A stretch of DNA of 64,000 nucleotides from Aphanomyces cochlioides (Eukaryota > Oomycota > Saprolegniomycetes > Saprolegniales > Verrucalvaceae). Position numbers and translations under genes: made by a program. The notes beneath the pieces were generated by a model. It ran no database searches. It was not told where the DNA came from and saw nothing but the letters and a program-made list of their open reading frames with translations. The stretch is from contig JAHQRK010000012.1 of NCBI GenBank assembly GCA_019828595.1, positions 930,001 through 994,000 on the forward strand, read 5' to 3'. Of this stretch, positions 23,083 to 33,148 are shown one piece after another (position 1 is the stretch's first letter; every line of letters starts with the position of its first letter).

Positions 23083-24147
23083 ATGGCGACGAACCCTCCA
23101 AGCCCGACGACAGACGACATCAAGACGACGGAGGCGCCTCCACCATCTCCATTTGTTCTACCAACTATGACAGCATCGTTTGCACTATCGTCCACAGATG
23201 CAGTCTCGAGTAAAATTGAGGTGCTCAAGATTGAGTCGGCAACTTTTCTTGCGGCATCTCAAGCGATGTTTTCCCAAGTGAATGAATGGGAGCAACGAGA
23301 GAAGCAGTGGAAGGAGTTGGAAGCTCGAATTGCATTCAACATTGCCAATGCGCCTAATGTGGTCACCCTCGATGTCGGAGGCACGATCTTCAAGACGACC
23401 AAAGATATTCTCCTTCGCTTTGAAGACAGCTATTTCCATGTCCTCCTTGGCTCTGGCGTGTGGAAACCAGACAGCGCTGGCACTGCGTACTTCATTGACC
23501 TTGACCCTGCTACGTTTCAATACATCATGGTGTACTTGCGAACGGGGGATCTTCCGTTCGACGAACTGCAAGAATGGGAACAAAAGCAGCTCCGACGATC
23601 GTTGGATTACCTCAGCATTGAGGTTCCTGCTGAAGTACCAAGCAACAAATGGACGTGGGATCCAAGTCACTGCTCGTCGACATTGGCTTTGTCCGAAAAC
23701 AATCGCGTTGTTCAAGTCTTGGGACTCAATCCTTTCATGTTTGGTCCACCGTCAAATGCCCCGGAAACATGGATGGCTGTTCTAGGCAACACATCGGTTG
23801 TTTCGTTCACTGTGCGCGTGGAATCGGGGGCGCTTCCGTGCATTGGATTCGCCTCTCGTGAAGGCTTTCTCGCGGGCCCGCGAGAAAGCACAAGAGCTTC
23901 AAGCAAATATTACTTCTTTATTGACATGAAAGAAGCCATTGGCTATGGAAGTGGCGGCAACAAGAAATTCTCTCCCAGCCATCAGTTTGTTCATGGAGAC
24001 AAACTGACTGTTCGTTGCAGTGATGGCAAGATCAACTTTGAACAAAATGGAAAACCGCTCGGGATCAGCGGCGTCCCTCATCCATCTTCTGTGCTTTTTC
24101 CAGTCATTTACTTCAGGGACACTGGTAAGGTGTCGATTGTATCCTAG
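23083..24147 (+). CDS. BTB (T1/KCTD-type) protein with SPRY-like C-terminus, copy 1
   Basis: 354 aa, single exon; ATG chosen because the paralogue starts at the same motif (ATNPP/ETNPP). A Thr/Pro-rich start is followed by a short coiled-coil-prone helix (NEWEQREKQWKELEARI). The T1-type BTB domain begins at VVTLDVGGTIFKTTKDILLR and extends to about QLRRSLDYLSI. The C-terminal half resembles a SPRY fold (FTVRVESGALPCIGFASREGF, GDKLTVRCSDGKINFEQNG, VLFPVIYFRDTGKVSIV). No channel segments follow, so it is KCTD-like, probably a tetrameric adaptor, for example for cullin-3. A 26-bp perfect palindrome lies inside the coding sequence at 23864-23889. Confidence 0.85.
   Translation: MATNPPSPTTDDIKTTEAPPPSPFVLPTMTASFALSSTDAVSSKIEVLKIESATFLAASQAMFSQVNEWEQREKQWKELEARIAFNIANAPNVVTLDVGGTIFKTTKDILLRFEDSYFHVLLGSGVWKPDSAGTAYFIDLDPATFQYIMVYLRTGDLPFDELQEWEQKQLRRSLDYLSIEVPAEVPSNKWTWDPSHCSSTLALSENNRVVQVLGLNPFMFGPPSNAPETWMAVLGNTSVVSFTVRVESGALPCIGFASREGFLAGPRESTRASSKYYFFIDMKEAIGYGSGGNKKFSPSHQFVHGDKLTVRCSDGKINFEQNGKPLGISGVPHPSSVLFPVIYFRDTGKVSIVS
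23864..23889. repeat. 26-bp perfect palindrome inside BTB copy 1
   Basis: GCTTTCTCGCGGG is followed directly by its reverse complement. It stays in frame and encodes GFLAGPRES, where the paralogue reads GFAVNAK, so it is a local insertion or rewrite in this copy only. Confidence 0.92.
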
Positions 24148-24472
24148 CATCCTAGAAAGAAGGCTGTCATGGGCTTGATCAACATGACTCTATCGCTCTC
24201 GATAGTCTTCAATTAAAGTGAAATTTATCGACATAGTGAGCTTCTGCATCACAGAATCCAAAAGACTTTATTCTTAATGTTCCTGTAATTCGCGAACAAC
24301 TTTAAATCATTCTAACATGCGCTTCATTCAAAGCCAATGCGGCTCCAAAGCAGATGCTCGGAGAATTCATGACTGCACTTGAGTGCAGCGAAGATACAAA
24401 CAAGTTACAATCAAAAGAACGACCGACTCCGTAGATGGAAATACAAGGATGCATCGTAAAATGTGCCAAAAG
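24148..24472. other. Gap between convergent BTB genes
   Basis: 325 bp holding the 3' untranslated regions of both genes. No other feature seen. Confidence 0.5.
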
Positions 24473-25495
24473 CTACGACACAATCGACACTTTCGCGGTG
24501 CCTTTGAAATACACCACAGGAAACAGCACTGCCGATGGATGGGCTGTAAACTTGATCGCCATCACCCGTCCATTTTGGTCAAATTCAATTCTCCCGCCAC
24601 TCCAACGAGCTGTCAGCGTGTCTCCATTTGAAAACAAATTCCGGGAAATTGTTGACTTCAAGCGACCGTTTTCGTAGCAAACGCCTTCGCGCATATCGAT
24701 GAAGTAGTTATATTTGCTTGACGCTTTCGCATTCACAGCAAAGCCTTCTCGGGAGGCAAAGCCAACGCAAGGAAGAGTCCCAGATTCCACTCGTAAGGTG
24801 AAAGAAGTAACCGACGTCGAGCCGAGAACAGCCATTGTGCTGTCAGGCACTGAGAATGTAGTCGATGGCCCAAAGGTAAAAGGATTATGCGCCACGACTT
24901 GAACAACGCGATTCGATTCAGATAATGCCAAGCTTGACGAACAGCGACTTGGATCCCATGACCATTTGCTGCTTGGTACTTCAGATGGGAGCTGAATACT
25001 GAGGTAATCCATCGATCGTCGGAGCTGCTTTTGTTCCCACTCGTGGAGCTCGTCAAATGGAAGGTCCCCCGTTCGCAAGTACACCATGATGTATTGAAAC
25101 GTGGCAGGATCAAGGTCAATGAAGTACGCAGTGCCAGCGCTGTCTGGTTTCCACACGCCAGAGCCAAGGAGGACATGGAAATAGCTGTCTTCAAAGCGAA
25201 GGAGTATATCTTTGGTCGTCTTGAAGATCGTGCCTCCGACATCGAGGGTGACCACATTAGGCGCATTGGCAATGTTGAACGCAATTCGAGCTTCCAACTC
25301 CTTCCACTGCTTCTCTCGTTGCTCCCATTCATTCACTTGGGCCAACATCGACTGGAACGCAGCAAGAAACGTGGCCGATCCAATCTTGAGCGCTTCCATC
25401 TTGCTCGAGGCCGTTGCTTCGGCAGTTGGCGTCGATGCAGATGGAGCTGGCGTCTTGGCTTCGTCCGACGTCGCTGCTGGAGGATTCGTTTCCAT
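24473..25495 (-). CDS. BTB (T1/KCTD-type) protein with SPRY-like C-terminus, copy 2
   Basis: 340 aa, ATG at 25493-25495. It has the same architecture as copy 1: Ala/Pro/Thr-rich start, coiled-coil-prone helix, T1-type BTB domain (VVTLDVGGTIFKTTKDILLR on), then a SPRY-like half (FTLRVESGTLPCVGFASREGF, GDTLTARWSGGRIEFDQNG, VLFPVVYFKGTAKVSIVS). It lies tail to tail with copy 1. The helix and BTB part is almost identical to copy 1 down to third codon positions, while the C-terminal half is much more diverged; this suggests gene conversion in the first half. Probable adaptor protein. Confidence 0.87.
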   Translation of the reverse strand: METNPPAATSDEAKTPAPSASTPTAEATASSKMEALKIGSATFLAAFQSMLAQVNEWEQREKQWKELEARIAFNIANAPNVVTLDVGGTIFKTTKDILLRFEDSYFHVLLGSGVWKPDSAGTAYFIDLDPATFQYIMVYLRTGDLPFDELHEWEQKQLRRSMDYLSIQLPSEVPSSKWSWDPSRCSSSLALSESNRVVQVVAHNPFTFGPSTTFSVPDSTMAVLGSTSVTSFTLRVESGTLPCVGFASREGFAVNAKASSKYNYFIDMREGVCYENGRLKSTISRNLFSNGDTLTARWSGGRIEFDQNGRVMAIKFTAHPSAVLFPVVYFKGTAKVSIVS

Positions 25496-26133
25496 GACAA
25501 AGTCTGCTTGATTGGTCAAAACTGCAAATGAGCCAATGGCCGAAGTGCACTTTGCCTTTTCTCTCCTCGTCTAAAGTGAATTTTCTGTGTCTTGCAGTTC
25601 AAGTCCAGCTTGACGACGGATTTCCAAGTTGGCCGAGCTGCTAGATGAAGAATACATGCATTCCACGAGCTTCTGTCAACAAAGCGGCAACCCTGAGTCC
25701 AGGCTAATTCGAGCTAGAAAACCTCTACTGAGGGATCGACTGGTTGTCGCTTGCTCTTCGTAGCTTTGGCGACGAGAAATGTATCATGATGCACTGCCGT
25801 CGCAAATATACTTCGCAGCCCATTTCATGAGCCCAGGACACTGGAAAGACCACAGAACTTCTTTCGAAGCTGTATCGATTGTTTCTTGGCCACCGCGTGG
25901 GCACAAAGGTGCTCATTCTTGCCCTGTGTGGACGCCAACGCTGTTTGCTTGTCGTCTTGACGCTCCTGCATTGTTGTCCATGCGTTTGAGGTTGTCTGAA
26001 TAATGTCGACTGAATTTACAACCCGACAACATCATCCTGGTGATGGTCTGCCATGCGAGTTTAGTTGCCAGAGTGACTCACGACGCAAGAATTCATTTTT
26101 GTAATTGTCGCCCTGTCGGACAAGAAGACTCGA
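25496..26133. other. Intergenic, divergent promoter region
   Basis: About 640 bp between the BTB copy 2 start and the first DLH-like gene. The segment CAACCCGACAACATCATCCT near 26019 is a weak echo of the upstream motif of the later DLH copies. Nothing else seen. Confidence 0.4.
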
Positions 26134-26870
26134 ATGAGCTTCTCTTCGTTTTTTCGATGTAGCAGCTCTGCCTTGTCAAGTCCGTGCGAGGATGGGAGTG
26201 TCCGCATGGGAAGTGCCAAGGTGTTTTTCTACGACAACGCGGACAGCGATCGTACCAAGGAAAACTGCATCAAACTTAGCGCTCTCTACAAAGTTGTGCT
26301 CGTTGTGCTGGACTTGGCAAACGACTTTCCACCTCGCCAGAAAACCAAGCCATGGTTTGGCTGGTTGGAACAATTCCGTCCCTTGGCCGAGACCTACAAG
26401 ACGATCCAGTGGATTCAACAACGGAGATTTGAATCGATGCGCCCCCACTTCGACGATGTCGTTGCCTACATGCAGCAAGAACACGACGTGGCCAAGTTTG
26501 CAATCCTGGGCTACTCGTGGGGATCCAACTTCGCTGCAAAATACTGTTCTATCCCAGGACTACCCATCGTATGTGGTGTTCTCGTCAGCCCGAGTTGATT
26601 TGTCGAGAAGACCGCGTACTTCATTGGCCCAGACGAGAAGATGGGCCAACAAGTACTCGCGCCGCAACTTGTGCTCTGCTCTGGCGACGAGCTGAGCCGC
26701 TTTGAACCTGGGAAAGAAGTTGAAACGGACCTCAAGTCGAGACCATTTGCAAGCGAGGTGCGTCAGTTTCCAGATATGCCATCTGGCTGGGTCAACCATG
26801 GAGACCCCAAGTCGCGAGAGACTATCACACAGCTTGGGATGATGCAATTGTCCCCGAAACTTCCGGTGAC
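26134..26870 (+). pseudogene. Dienelactone-hydrolase-like copy 1, broken
   Basis: From ATG 26134 it aligns to the other three DLH-like genes (MGSAKVFFYDN, then KENCIKLSALYKVVL). About 14 residues corresponding to CVLVFPDADGVDGG are missing after the first strand, a TGA at 26596-26598 falls in CGVLVSPS*F, and the frame is lost near 26820. The nucleophile motif reads GYSWG (Ser for Cys), and the histidine motif is MPSGW where copy 4 has MQHGW. The Asp of the triad is kept (GDE). Even before the stops, the active site was altered. The family hydrolyses dienelactones and similar esters in the cytosol. Confidence 0.88.
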
Positions 26871-27163
26871 AGTCATCAATATTGTTCGTTCTACTCTTTT
26901 TCCCTCTTGTTTTGTTATCTGCTAAACCAGCACTCAGAGGACATGGCACTGAGGTAGCAGGTAAAACAAATGGAGTTGGTATTGCTGTTGCCTCTCTTTC
27001 ATCCTGTCGGCTCTGTTTTTGTGGAATCAAATTACCCCAGGATCCCATTTTTACCACAACTTCCATGGCGGTGGGCCATCTCCGTTGGAGGATGCGGTTT
27101 TAGAACAGTTGTCGGTGAATTTTCAACCCGACAGCACATGACACTGTCGAGTTGTCGCACTTT
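26871..27163. other. Gap between DLH copies 1 and 2
   Basis: No gene seen. It ends with the upstream region of DLH copy 2. Confidence 0.4.
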
Positions 27164-27193
27164 CAACCCACCGACACATTTTCGCATCATCGT
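27164..27193 (+). promoter_or_regulatory. Upstream block shared by DLH copies 2 and 3
   Basis: CAACCCACCGACAC is followed by TTTTCGCATCATCGT, 31 bp before the start codon. The same block with three differences stands at 30976-31004 before copy 3. It may be a promoter element or simply the edge of the duplicated unit. Confidence 0.4.
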
Positions 27194-27223
27194 ATTGGCA
27201 GTCAAGGAGACTTGAATCTCATC

Positions 27224-28013
27224 ATGATGTTCTTTTCATCATCACTGCGTGGAAGCTCCGCACCGCCAAGGCCAAGCGCTGATGGCAGTGTCCGCATGGG
27301 CAAAGCCAAGGTGGTCTTCTACGACAATCCCGACAGTGACCGTTGCGTCGTTGTCTTTCCAGACACTGATGGCGTCGACGGTGGTCGGGTCAAAGAGAAC
27401 TGCGCGAGATTGAGCGCACTGTACAAAGTCGTGCTTGTGGACCTGAACCCGGAAAACAACTTTCCACCAGACCAAAAGGTGAAACCATGGGTTGGTTGGC
27501 TTGAATACTTCCGTCCTTTGGCGGAGGCTTACTGTTTGGACGCGTGGATTCGAAAACATGATTTTGACCACATGCGCCCCCAAATCAATGATGTCTTGAT
27601 GTACATGCAACGGGAACATGACGTGACCAAGTTTGCGCTCATGGGCTATACTTGGGGGCCATCTTTGAAATACTGCTCGATGGAAGGATTGCCCATTTCA
27701 TGCGGAATTCTAGTCTGTCCAAGTGGCTTTATTGATGGTTTTACCTTGTGCTTCGGGCCGAACAGAGATTTGGGTCAATAAGTACTTGTCCCTCAGCTTT
27801 TGCTCTGTGGACAAGAGTTTGACCATTTGAAACCTGGAAAACAAGTGGAAACTGACCTCAAGGCGAGACCTTTCACAAGCGAGGTGCGCCACTTTCCAGA
27901 TATGCAAGATCGCTGGTTTAGTCGTGGCGACTTATCCGATCCACAAGTCGCGAGGGACGTTCAAGCTGCATGGGATGACGCGATTGTACCGTTCCTAGCA
28001 ATGAAATCTCAAC
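27224..28013 (+). pseudogene. Dienelactone-hydrolase-like copy 2, nonsense codon and 3' insertion
   Basis: ATG 27224 (a second ATG follows at once). The frame is otherwise continuous, but CAA has become TAA at 27779-27781 where copy 3 reads GLGQQV or similar. The nucleophile motif is GYTWG (Thr for Cys). Two residues are missing just after it. The Asp loop is shortened (CGQEFD against CARDEFD), and the His motif reads MQDRW. The 3' end is cut by Harbinger element H1 after KSQL. The sequence after H1 (30642 on) is the displaced tail. All three triad positions are therefore changed. Confidence 0.88.
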
Positions 28014-28196
28014 TAAGAGCATCCGTAGCAGTTTGGCATAGCCATTGCCAAATTTAGCAGTCTAAACAGCTAGGTATTTTAGAATGGAAGTAGGTTTTGG
28101 TTTCAGTTTGCCAACGCCAAAAGGCAAATCGTTGGTAACTGCACTAGACCACATGTTCTCGTCAAAGGTCACTCAAGATATTGAACAACACGAACA

Positions 28197-29554
28197 ATGG
28201 ATCGTGCCCACGTCCAAGACCACTTCTCTATCCTCATGGACGAATTCGAAGACGATGAAGCGCATTTCTTGTTGGCATCGTCTGGAATCATTCAAATGAG
28301 AGCAAATACGCGTTTAAAGAAGAAAAGTGAACGTAGGGCAGTAGCAAAACGACGAGACCCAGAGGGCCGTCACTCCCGTCTGCTCCAACAATACTTTGGC
28401 TCCAATCCAGTGTACTCTAGCGATGATTTTCGACTACGTTTCCGTAAGAGTAAGTCTCTGTTTGATCGTCTGCTCCAAACGTTAACGTCAAATCACAAGT
28501 TCTTCACCAGTAAGGTAAACGCTGCGAGAAAGATGGGAATTCCGCCACTCATCAAAGTAACCGCAGCACTTAGAATGCTGGCGTATGGTGCATCATCTGA
28601 CTCTATTGACGAGAATTTGGAGATCAGCGAATCAACGACGCTGAAGTCATTGCGCTTCTTTTGCGAATGCGTTATTGAGTGTTTTGGGAAAGAGTACTTG
28701 CGTGAACCCACAGAAGTTGACATAACACAGCTTCTGAGCACCGCGAAACGAGGATTTGTTGGCATGCTAGGCTCCATCGATTGCATTCATTGGCAATGGA
28801 ACAAATGTCCCACAGCGTTTGCTGGTCAATACACTGGGAAAGAAAGCAAGCCGACGGTCATCTTAGAAGCGTGAGCAGACCAAGACTTGTGGATATGGCA
28901 TTGTCTTTTTGGTTCACCTGGATCTCTCAACGATCTCAACGTTCTAGATCGCTTGAATGTCTTTGATAGTATACTCCATGGTGTAGTCCCCAATGTGTCT
29001 TTTGCTGTCAATGGTGCCGAGTCATTTAGTAGAAAGTTTAACAATTGCGAATAGGTTCTAGATACAACATGGCTTATTTGTTAGCGGATGGAATTTACCC
29101 CGACTGCGCCGTATTTGTCAAGTCCATCAGCAATCCATTGTCAGCTAAACAGAAGTACTTTGCAAGAGTACATGAAGCCGTCAGGAAAGACGTTGAACGT
29201 GCGTTTGGAGTACTCATTGCGCGTTGGAGAATTTTAGATTTACCTTGTCGATTGTGGGACTCACGTGCAATGGGAGTAGTGATGAAGACATGCATTATAC
29301 TACACAATATGATCGTTGAAGAGCAACGGGGCATCCCCACGGCCAATGATTATCTTTTCGACTGCTCTAACCAACCAGACCATTGCGTTCCTGTTTTTGA
29401 AGTATTCCGGAACAATGAAAGCACACCGCCTTCAATCGATACGATGATCACAAACGACGTGGTATTGCGCGATACAAGCACACATGCGAAGCTTCGCAAA
29501 GACCTTATTGAGCATCTCTGGTACAAAAGAGGTGACGAGACTGTTGAAATGTAA
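28197..29554 (+). pseudogene. Harbinger-type DDE transposase of H1, broken
   Basis: ATG 28197. A basic N-terminal region is followed by the helix region (YSSDDFRLRFRKSKSLFDRLL) and the plant-transposon-type nuclease: SIDCIHWQWNKCP (first Asp), QYTGKESKPTVILEA, DLWIWHCLFGSPGSLND (second Asp), YLLADGIYPDC and KDVERAFGVLIARW (Glu). A TGA at 28872-28874 interrupts EA*ADQD, and the frame changes near 29055 before YNMAYLLADG. All three acidic residues are still encoded. Stop at 29552-29554. Confidence 0.9.
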
Positions 29555-30391
29555 TTTCAAATGAATTGCTTGTCTTATCCATAACACTGTTGCTTCCGTA
29601 TCACTCACAGTCGATTGATTTAATTGGAGGCGATCTAAGATAGCCATTCTTTTCAGCTTCAAGAATTCGGATACCTGGCGGTCATCAGGGTCCAGTCGCA
29701 TCGAAAATATTTGGATGTCATTGTGCTCTTGAGCGACTTTGATGCGTTCACGAGCATTTTCAGCAATGCTCTCAGTAGCGTGCACTTGACGGGTTAGCAA
29801 AATTTCCTGGATTTTTTCACTCTTGGCATTTTTCATTCCAATTGGTCGAGACGGAGTAGACGACGAAGACAAATTTTCCTCGCCATTCGAAGCATGTTCG
29901 TCAGTGGTATTATTGTCAGAAGCTTGCGATCGCTTGTTGCTAATTGTTTTCGTTGTCTTCGGTTCGTTATCAACCCATGCTTGCCATTTCGGCTCATGAC
30001 GTAGAACTAGCCAACAGTCAGAAAATTTAAATCGGCCATTTTCCTTTCGTGATTCAAACAGCTTTTTGGCTGCAAGCCGATTATCATCTTCGCTTGAGCC
30101 ACTAGGTCCCATGCCATTGCTGCCTCGAACCTTTCGTAAACACGAAACATATTTGGACACGTCGTGCGAAATTGTGTGGAACCGAGATGACAAACTGACT
30201 GCAGTACGGTCATCCGTAGATCTTTCTGAGCTGGCCAGGCGCTGGTGAAAGCATTACTTCACTCGTTTGTAGAAAGTGTCGTTTGACTGGAAGATTCCAG
30301 TCGCACTGTCAGTGCTGACTTGGATCCACGACTGACACAATGCAATATCTTCTTCCACAGAGTAGTTTGGGCCTCGCCGAGACGTTGACAT
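29432..30391 (-). pseudogene. Myb/SANT-like partner protein of H1, one nonsense codon
   Basis: ATG at 30389-30391. The N-terminus (YSVEEDIALCQSWIQVSTD) is the Myb/SANT-like start usual in plant-type Harbinger partners. The middle (SGSSEDDNRLAAKKLF, FSDCWLVLRHEPKWQ) and RPIGMKNAKSEK match the NAM-associated C-terminal domain. A TAA at 30254-30256 (codon 46) is the only break; the frame continues beyond it in register. The natural end is uncertain because the frame runs on to 29432, overlapping the 3' end of the transposase by about 120 bp. The partner binds element ends or helps nuclear import of the transposase in known systems. Confidence 0.8.
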
Positions 30392-30469
30392 TGAGCTTAG
30401 GCGTTTTGCTGACTGTGATCTCTAAACGATTCGAAGCAATATTGAAGAAATTCGAAAATCGAAGTTTGA

Positions 30470-30511
30470 ATTGCTATTCCTCCAGCTAAATTTAGCTGGA
30501 GAAATAGCAAT
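30470..30511. repeat. 42-bp near-perfect palindrome in H1
   Basis: Two 21-bp halves meet at AAATTT with one mismatch. It lies inside the right subterminal region of H1; the core GCTAAATTTAGC recurs at about 30591, and a related AAATTTAGC near 28051 lies close to the left end. Confidence 0.88.
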
Positions 30512-30975
30512 CAGGGTGGATTTGGCAAATGGCTTTGGCATTTGGCAAACTGAAATCAAGACACTTGTGTGTCATTTCCTGCTTCGATTGCTAAATTTAG
30601 CTTTGCCAAGCCGATTTAGCAAACTGCTACGGATGCTCTAACGATCTTCCATTGTTGTCGCACTGCAGTCTTTCCTTGTTTCTTCGATGCGGATTTACAT
30701 TTCACGAAACGCAACGACACGGTTTGGGGTAGAAGATTAGACTTGTGGCATGTAGCTACATTGAACATGAGATAGTACAGCTCTCTTACAAGAAGCACAA
30801 TGTGTATATTTCTTTACTCCTTCAACTCATGGCTGGTTCATGCCTTTCTTTTAAGGGAGCAGAGACACCGGACAAATCTGTCGAGGAGCTGCTCCTTGTC
30901 GAGTTGATGGCATTATTTTCACGTCAGAATAGCTGTGGGTGAAATTTCAACCTGACGACACCTCTTTTGTCCTCC

Positions 30976-31004
30976 CAACCCGCCGACACTTTTCGCATAA
31001 TCGT
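30976..31004 (+). promoter_or_regulatory. Upstream block shared by DLH copies 3 and 2
   Basis: Counterpart of 27164-27193, ending 26 bp before the start codon of copy 3. See that entry. Confidence 0.4.
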
Positions 31005-31030
31005 CGTGTTGGACAAGCAAATCCGAATCC

Positions 31031-31855
31031 ATGAAGGCTTTATCGTCTTTATTGCAGAGAAGCTCCGCAGCGCCAAATCCAATCGATGGTGGCAGTGTCC
31101 GCATGGGGAGAGCGAAGGTTTTCTTCTACGACAATCCCGACAGCGACCACTGCGTTCTTGTCTTTCCAGACGCTGATGGCGTTGACGGCGGTCGGGTCAA
31201 GGAAAATTGCATCAAATTGAGCTCTCGCTACAAAGTCGTGCTTGTCGACTTGAACTCAAAAAACGACTTTCCACCGAGTCAAAAGACGAACCGATTGCTT
31301 GATTCCTTGTTTGGACTTGTCCGGAGTTTCATGGCGGAACTCGAAACAATTAAATGGCTTCAAAACCACAATTTTGAGGTCATGCGGCCTCAGATCGACG
31401 ATTTCATTACCAACATGCAACGAGAGCATGGCGTGACCAAGTTTGCGCTCATGGGCTATACTTGGGGGGCTATCTTCGCTGCGAAATATTGCTCCTTTGA
31501 AGGATTGCCCATCTCATGCGGCATTCTAATATGTCCCACTGGATATCTCGAAAGCTTTACCGTCTGCTCCGCCCCGGACAGAGAGTTGGGTCAACAAGTG
31601 CATGTGCCCCAGCTTTTGCTCTGTGCACGAGACGAATTCGACGCGTTCAAGCCAGGGCAACAAGTGGAAACAGATCTCAAGTCAAGACCATTCACAAGCG
31701 AGGTGCGCCACTTTCCAGATATGCAAGATCGCTGGTTTAGTCGTGGCGACTTGGCCGATCCACAAGTCGCAAGGGACGTTCAAGCTGCCTGGGATGAAGA
31801 CATTTTGCCGTTCCTTGCAGAAAATCTCCAGTTGCAGTCGTCGACATTGTCATAA
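31031..31855 (+). CDS. Dienelactone-hydrolase-like protein without Cys/His triad (copy 3)
   Basis: 274 aa, uninterrupted from ATG 31031. The alpha/beta-hydrolase pattern of the DLH family is clear: KVFFYDNPDSDHCVLVFPDADG, the nucleophile elbow region GYTWGAIFAAKYC, and VPQLLLCARDEFD. The elbow has Thr144 where copy 4 has the catalytic Cys, and the His motif MQHGW of copy 4 reads MQDRW (Asp233). Asp201 is kept. It therefore looks like a maintained pseudoenzyme, or an enzyme with changed chemistry. Thr could in principle act as a nucleophile but lacks its His. Very close to copies 1 and 2 in sequence, and more distant from copy 4. Confidence 0.88.
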   Translation: MKALSSLLQRSSAAPNPIDGGSVRMGRAKVFFYDNPDSDHCVLVFPDADGVDGGRVKENCIKLSSRYKVVLVDLNSKNDFPPSQKTNRLLDSLFGLVRSFMAELETIKWLQNHNFEVMRPQIDDFITNMQREHGVTKFALMGYTWGAIFAAKYCSFEGLPISCGILICPTGYLESFTVCSAPDRELGQQVHVPQLLLCARDEFDAFKPGQQVETDLKSRPFTSEVRHFPDMQDRWFSRGDLADPQVARDVQAAWDEDILPFLAENLQLQSSTLS

Positions 31856-32060
31856 GCCCTACTACCTCGATTTAGTGACATATTCCTGAATTTGCATATT
31901 GACGAATTGTAAGAATTTGTATATTGAAATGTCATTATTCTGAGTAGTGACAACAGCAAATTGTCACAAAAATAAGGGACATAAACCTGGCACAATGGAT
32001 AAAACTTGCACTGTCAAATTGATTTGTTCTGTCGTCGAGTGCCTCTGCGACTGATCCACC

Positions 32061-32852
32061 ATGAGCTGCTGCCCTCCTACAGCGTTGCCTCCAGCGCCCA
32101 CGACGAATGACAAGACGTCTGTTCAAATGGGCAGCGCGACCGTCTTTTTCTATGACAACCCAAACAGCGACTTGTGCGTGCTGGTGTTTCCAGACGTCTT
32201 TGGTACCGACAGTGGCCGTACCAAGGACAATTGCGTCAAACTGAGCGGTTTGTACAAGGTTGCGCTCATTGAATTCGACGCCAAGCCGGATTTTCCAATG
32301 AATCCTGAAGATAAGCCATGGATCTGGCCCATCGATTGGATCCGCCAATTGGTCAACACGATCAAAGTCGTAGGATGGCTCTCGAAACGCAAGTTTGACA
32401 CACTGCGCCCGAAAATCGACGACGTCGTCGCCCACTTGAAGGAATCCCACGGCGTGGCCAAGTTTGCGGCCATGGGTTATTGCTGGGGGGCGTGGATTGT
32501 TGGCAAATACAGCTCGATCGAAAATACCCCAATTACGTGCGGGATTTCCTTCCATCCAAGCTGGCGCGTCGAAGATGTCGTCGAAGGTTTTGGCAAAGGA
32601 CAGAAAATGGGCCAGCATATTCGCGTCCCTCAGCTCCTACTCACTGCGAAAGACGACTCTCCATATCTCAAGCCTGGTGGTGCCGTCGAAGGCGACCTCA
32701 TGGGGAAATCATTCAAGAGCAAAGCGCGTGTCTTCCCCGAGATGCAGCATGGCTGGGTCAACCGAGGAGATCTCTCGGATCCTGCTGTCGACAGAGACTT
32801 CCACGCAGCCTGGGATGAAGAAGCCTTGCCGTTCCTCCAGGACCACTTTTAA
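32061..32852 (+). CDS. Dienelactone-hydrolase-family protein, complete triad (copy 4)
   Basis: 263 aa from ATG 32061. The DLH features are intact: nucleophile elbow GYCWGAW with Cys141, acid in AKDD (Asp198 or 199), and His230 in MQHGWVNRGD. No signal peptide or membrane segment is seen, so it is cytosolic. The family hydrolyses dienelactone or related cyclic esters and thioesters; the substrate is not deducible. It is the last and apparently only catalytically complete member of the four-gene row at 26.1-32.9 kb. Confidence 0.93.
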   Translation: MSCCPPTALPPAPTTNDKTSVQMGSATVFFYDNPNSDLCVLVFPDVFGTDSGRTKDNCVKLSGLYKVALIEFDAKPDFPMNPEDKPWIWPIDWIRQLVNTIKVVGWLSKRKFDTLRPKIDDVVAHLKESHGVAKFAAMGYCWGAWIVGKYSSIENTPITCGISFHPSWRVEDVVEGFGKGQKMGQHIRVPQLLLTAKDDSPYLKPGGAVEGDLMGKSFKSKARVFPEMQHGWVNRGDLSDPAVDRDFHAAWDEEALPFLQDHF

Positions 32853-33148
32853 GATGTCCGACATCGTTCAATGTAAATGCGATCAAAATTTTGAAGTTGC
32901 CTCTAAGTTTGGAGTCATTTCGTTCAGCAGCTCAGTGCTCAACATGTAGTGCTGCTGTTGATGGAACTCTATGAGCGGGAGATGCGTCGGGTGAGCTTTG
33001 AACTATGTACTCTTCGCGCCATTCGAGAAGTCACGTGAAAGTCGTCGCGACGACTGGTTTTGGTCGAGAGAACAACTCAAACAACTTTAGAAGGCGTTTA
33101 AGTTATCACTGTCGTTGTCAAGCATTGTATGATCGAGCCAGGTCGTAT

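Larger units (their letters stand above)
28017..30638. mobile_element. PIF/Harbinger transposon H1 with TIRs and TAA duplication
   Basis: Perfect 19-bp terminal inverted repeats GAGCATCCGTAGCAGTTTG (28017-28035 and 30620-30638) are flanked by TAA on both sides (28014-28016 and 30639-30641). A 3-bp TAA/TTA duplication is typical of PIF/Harbinger. Inside are a DDE transposase on the plus strand and its Myb-like partner on the minus strand, converging and overlapping at their 3' ends. The element is 2,622 bp and sits in the 3' end of DLH copy 2. Both genes carry lesions. Confidence 0.95.
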
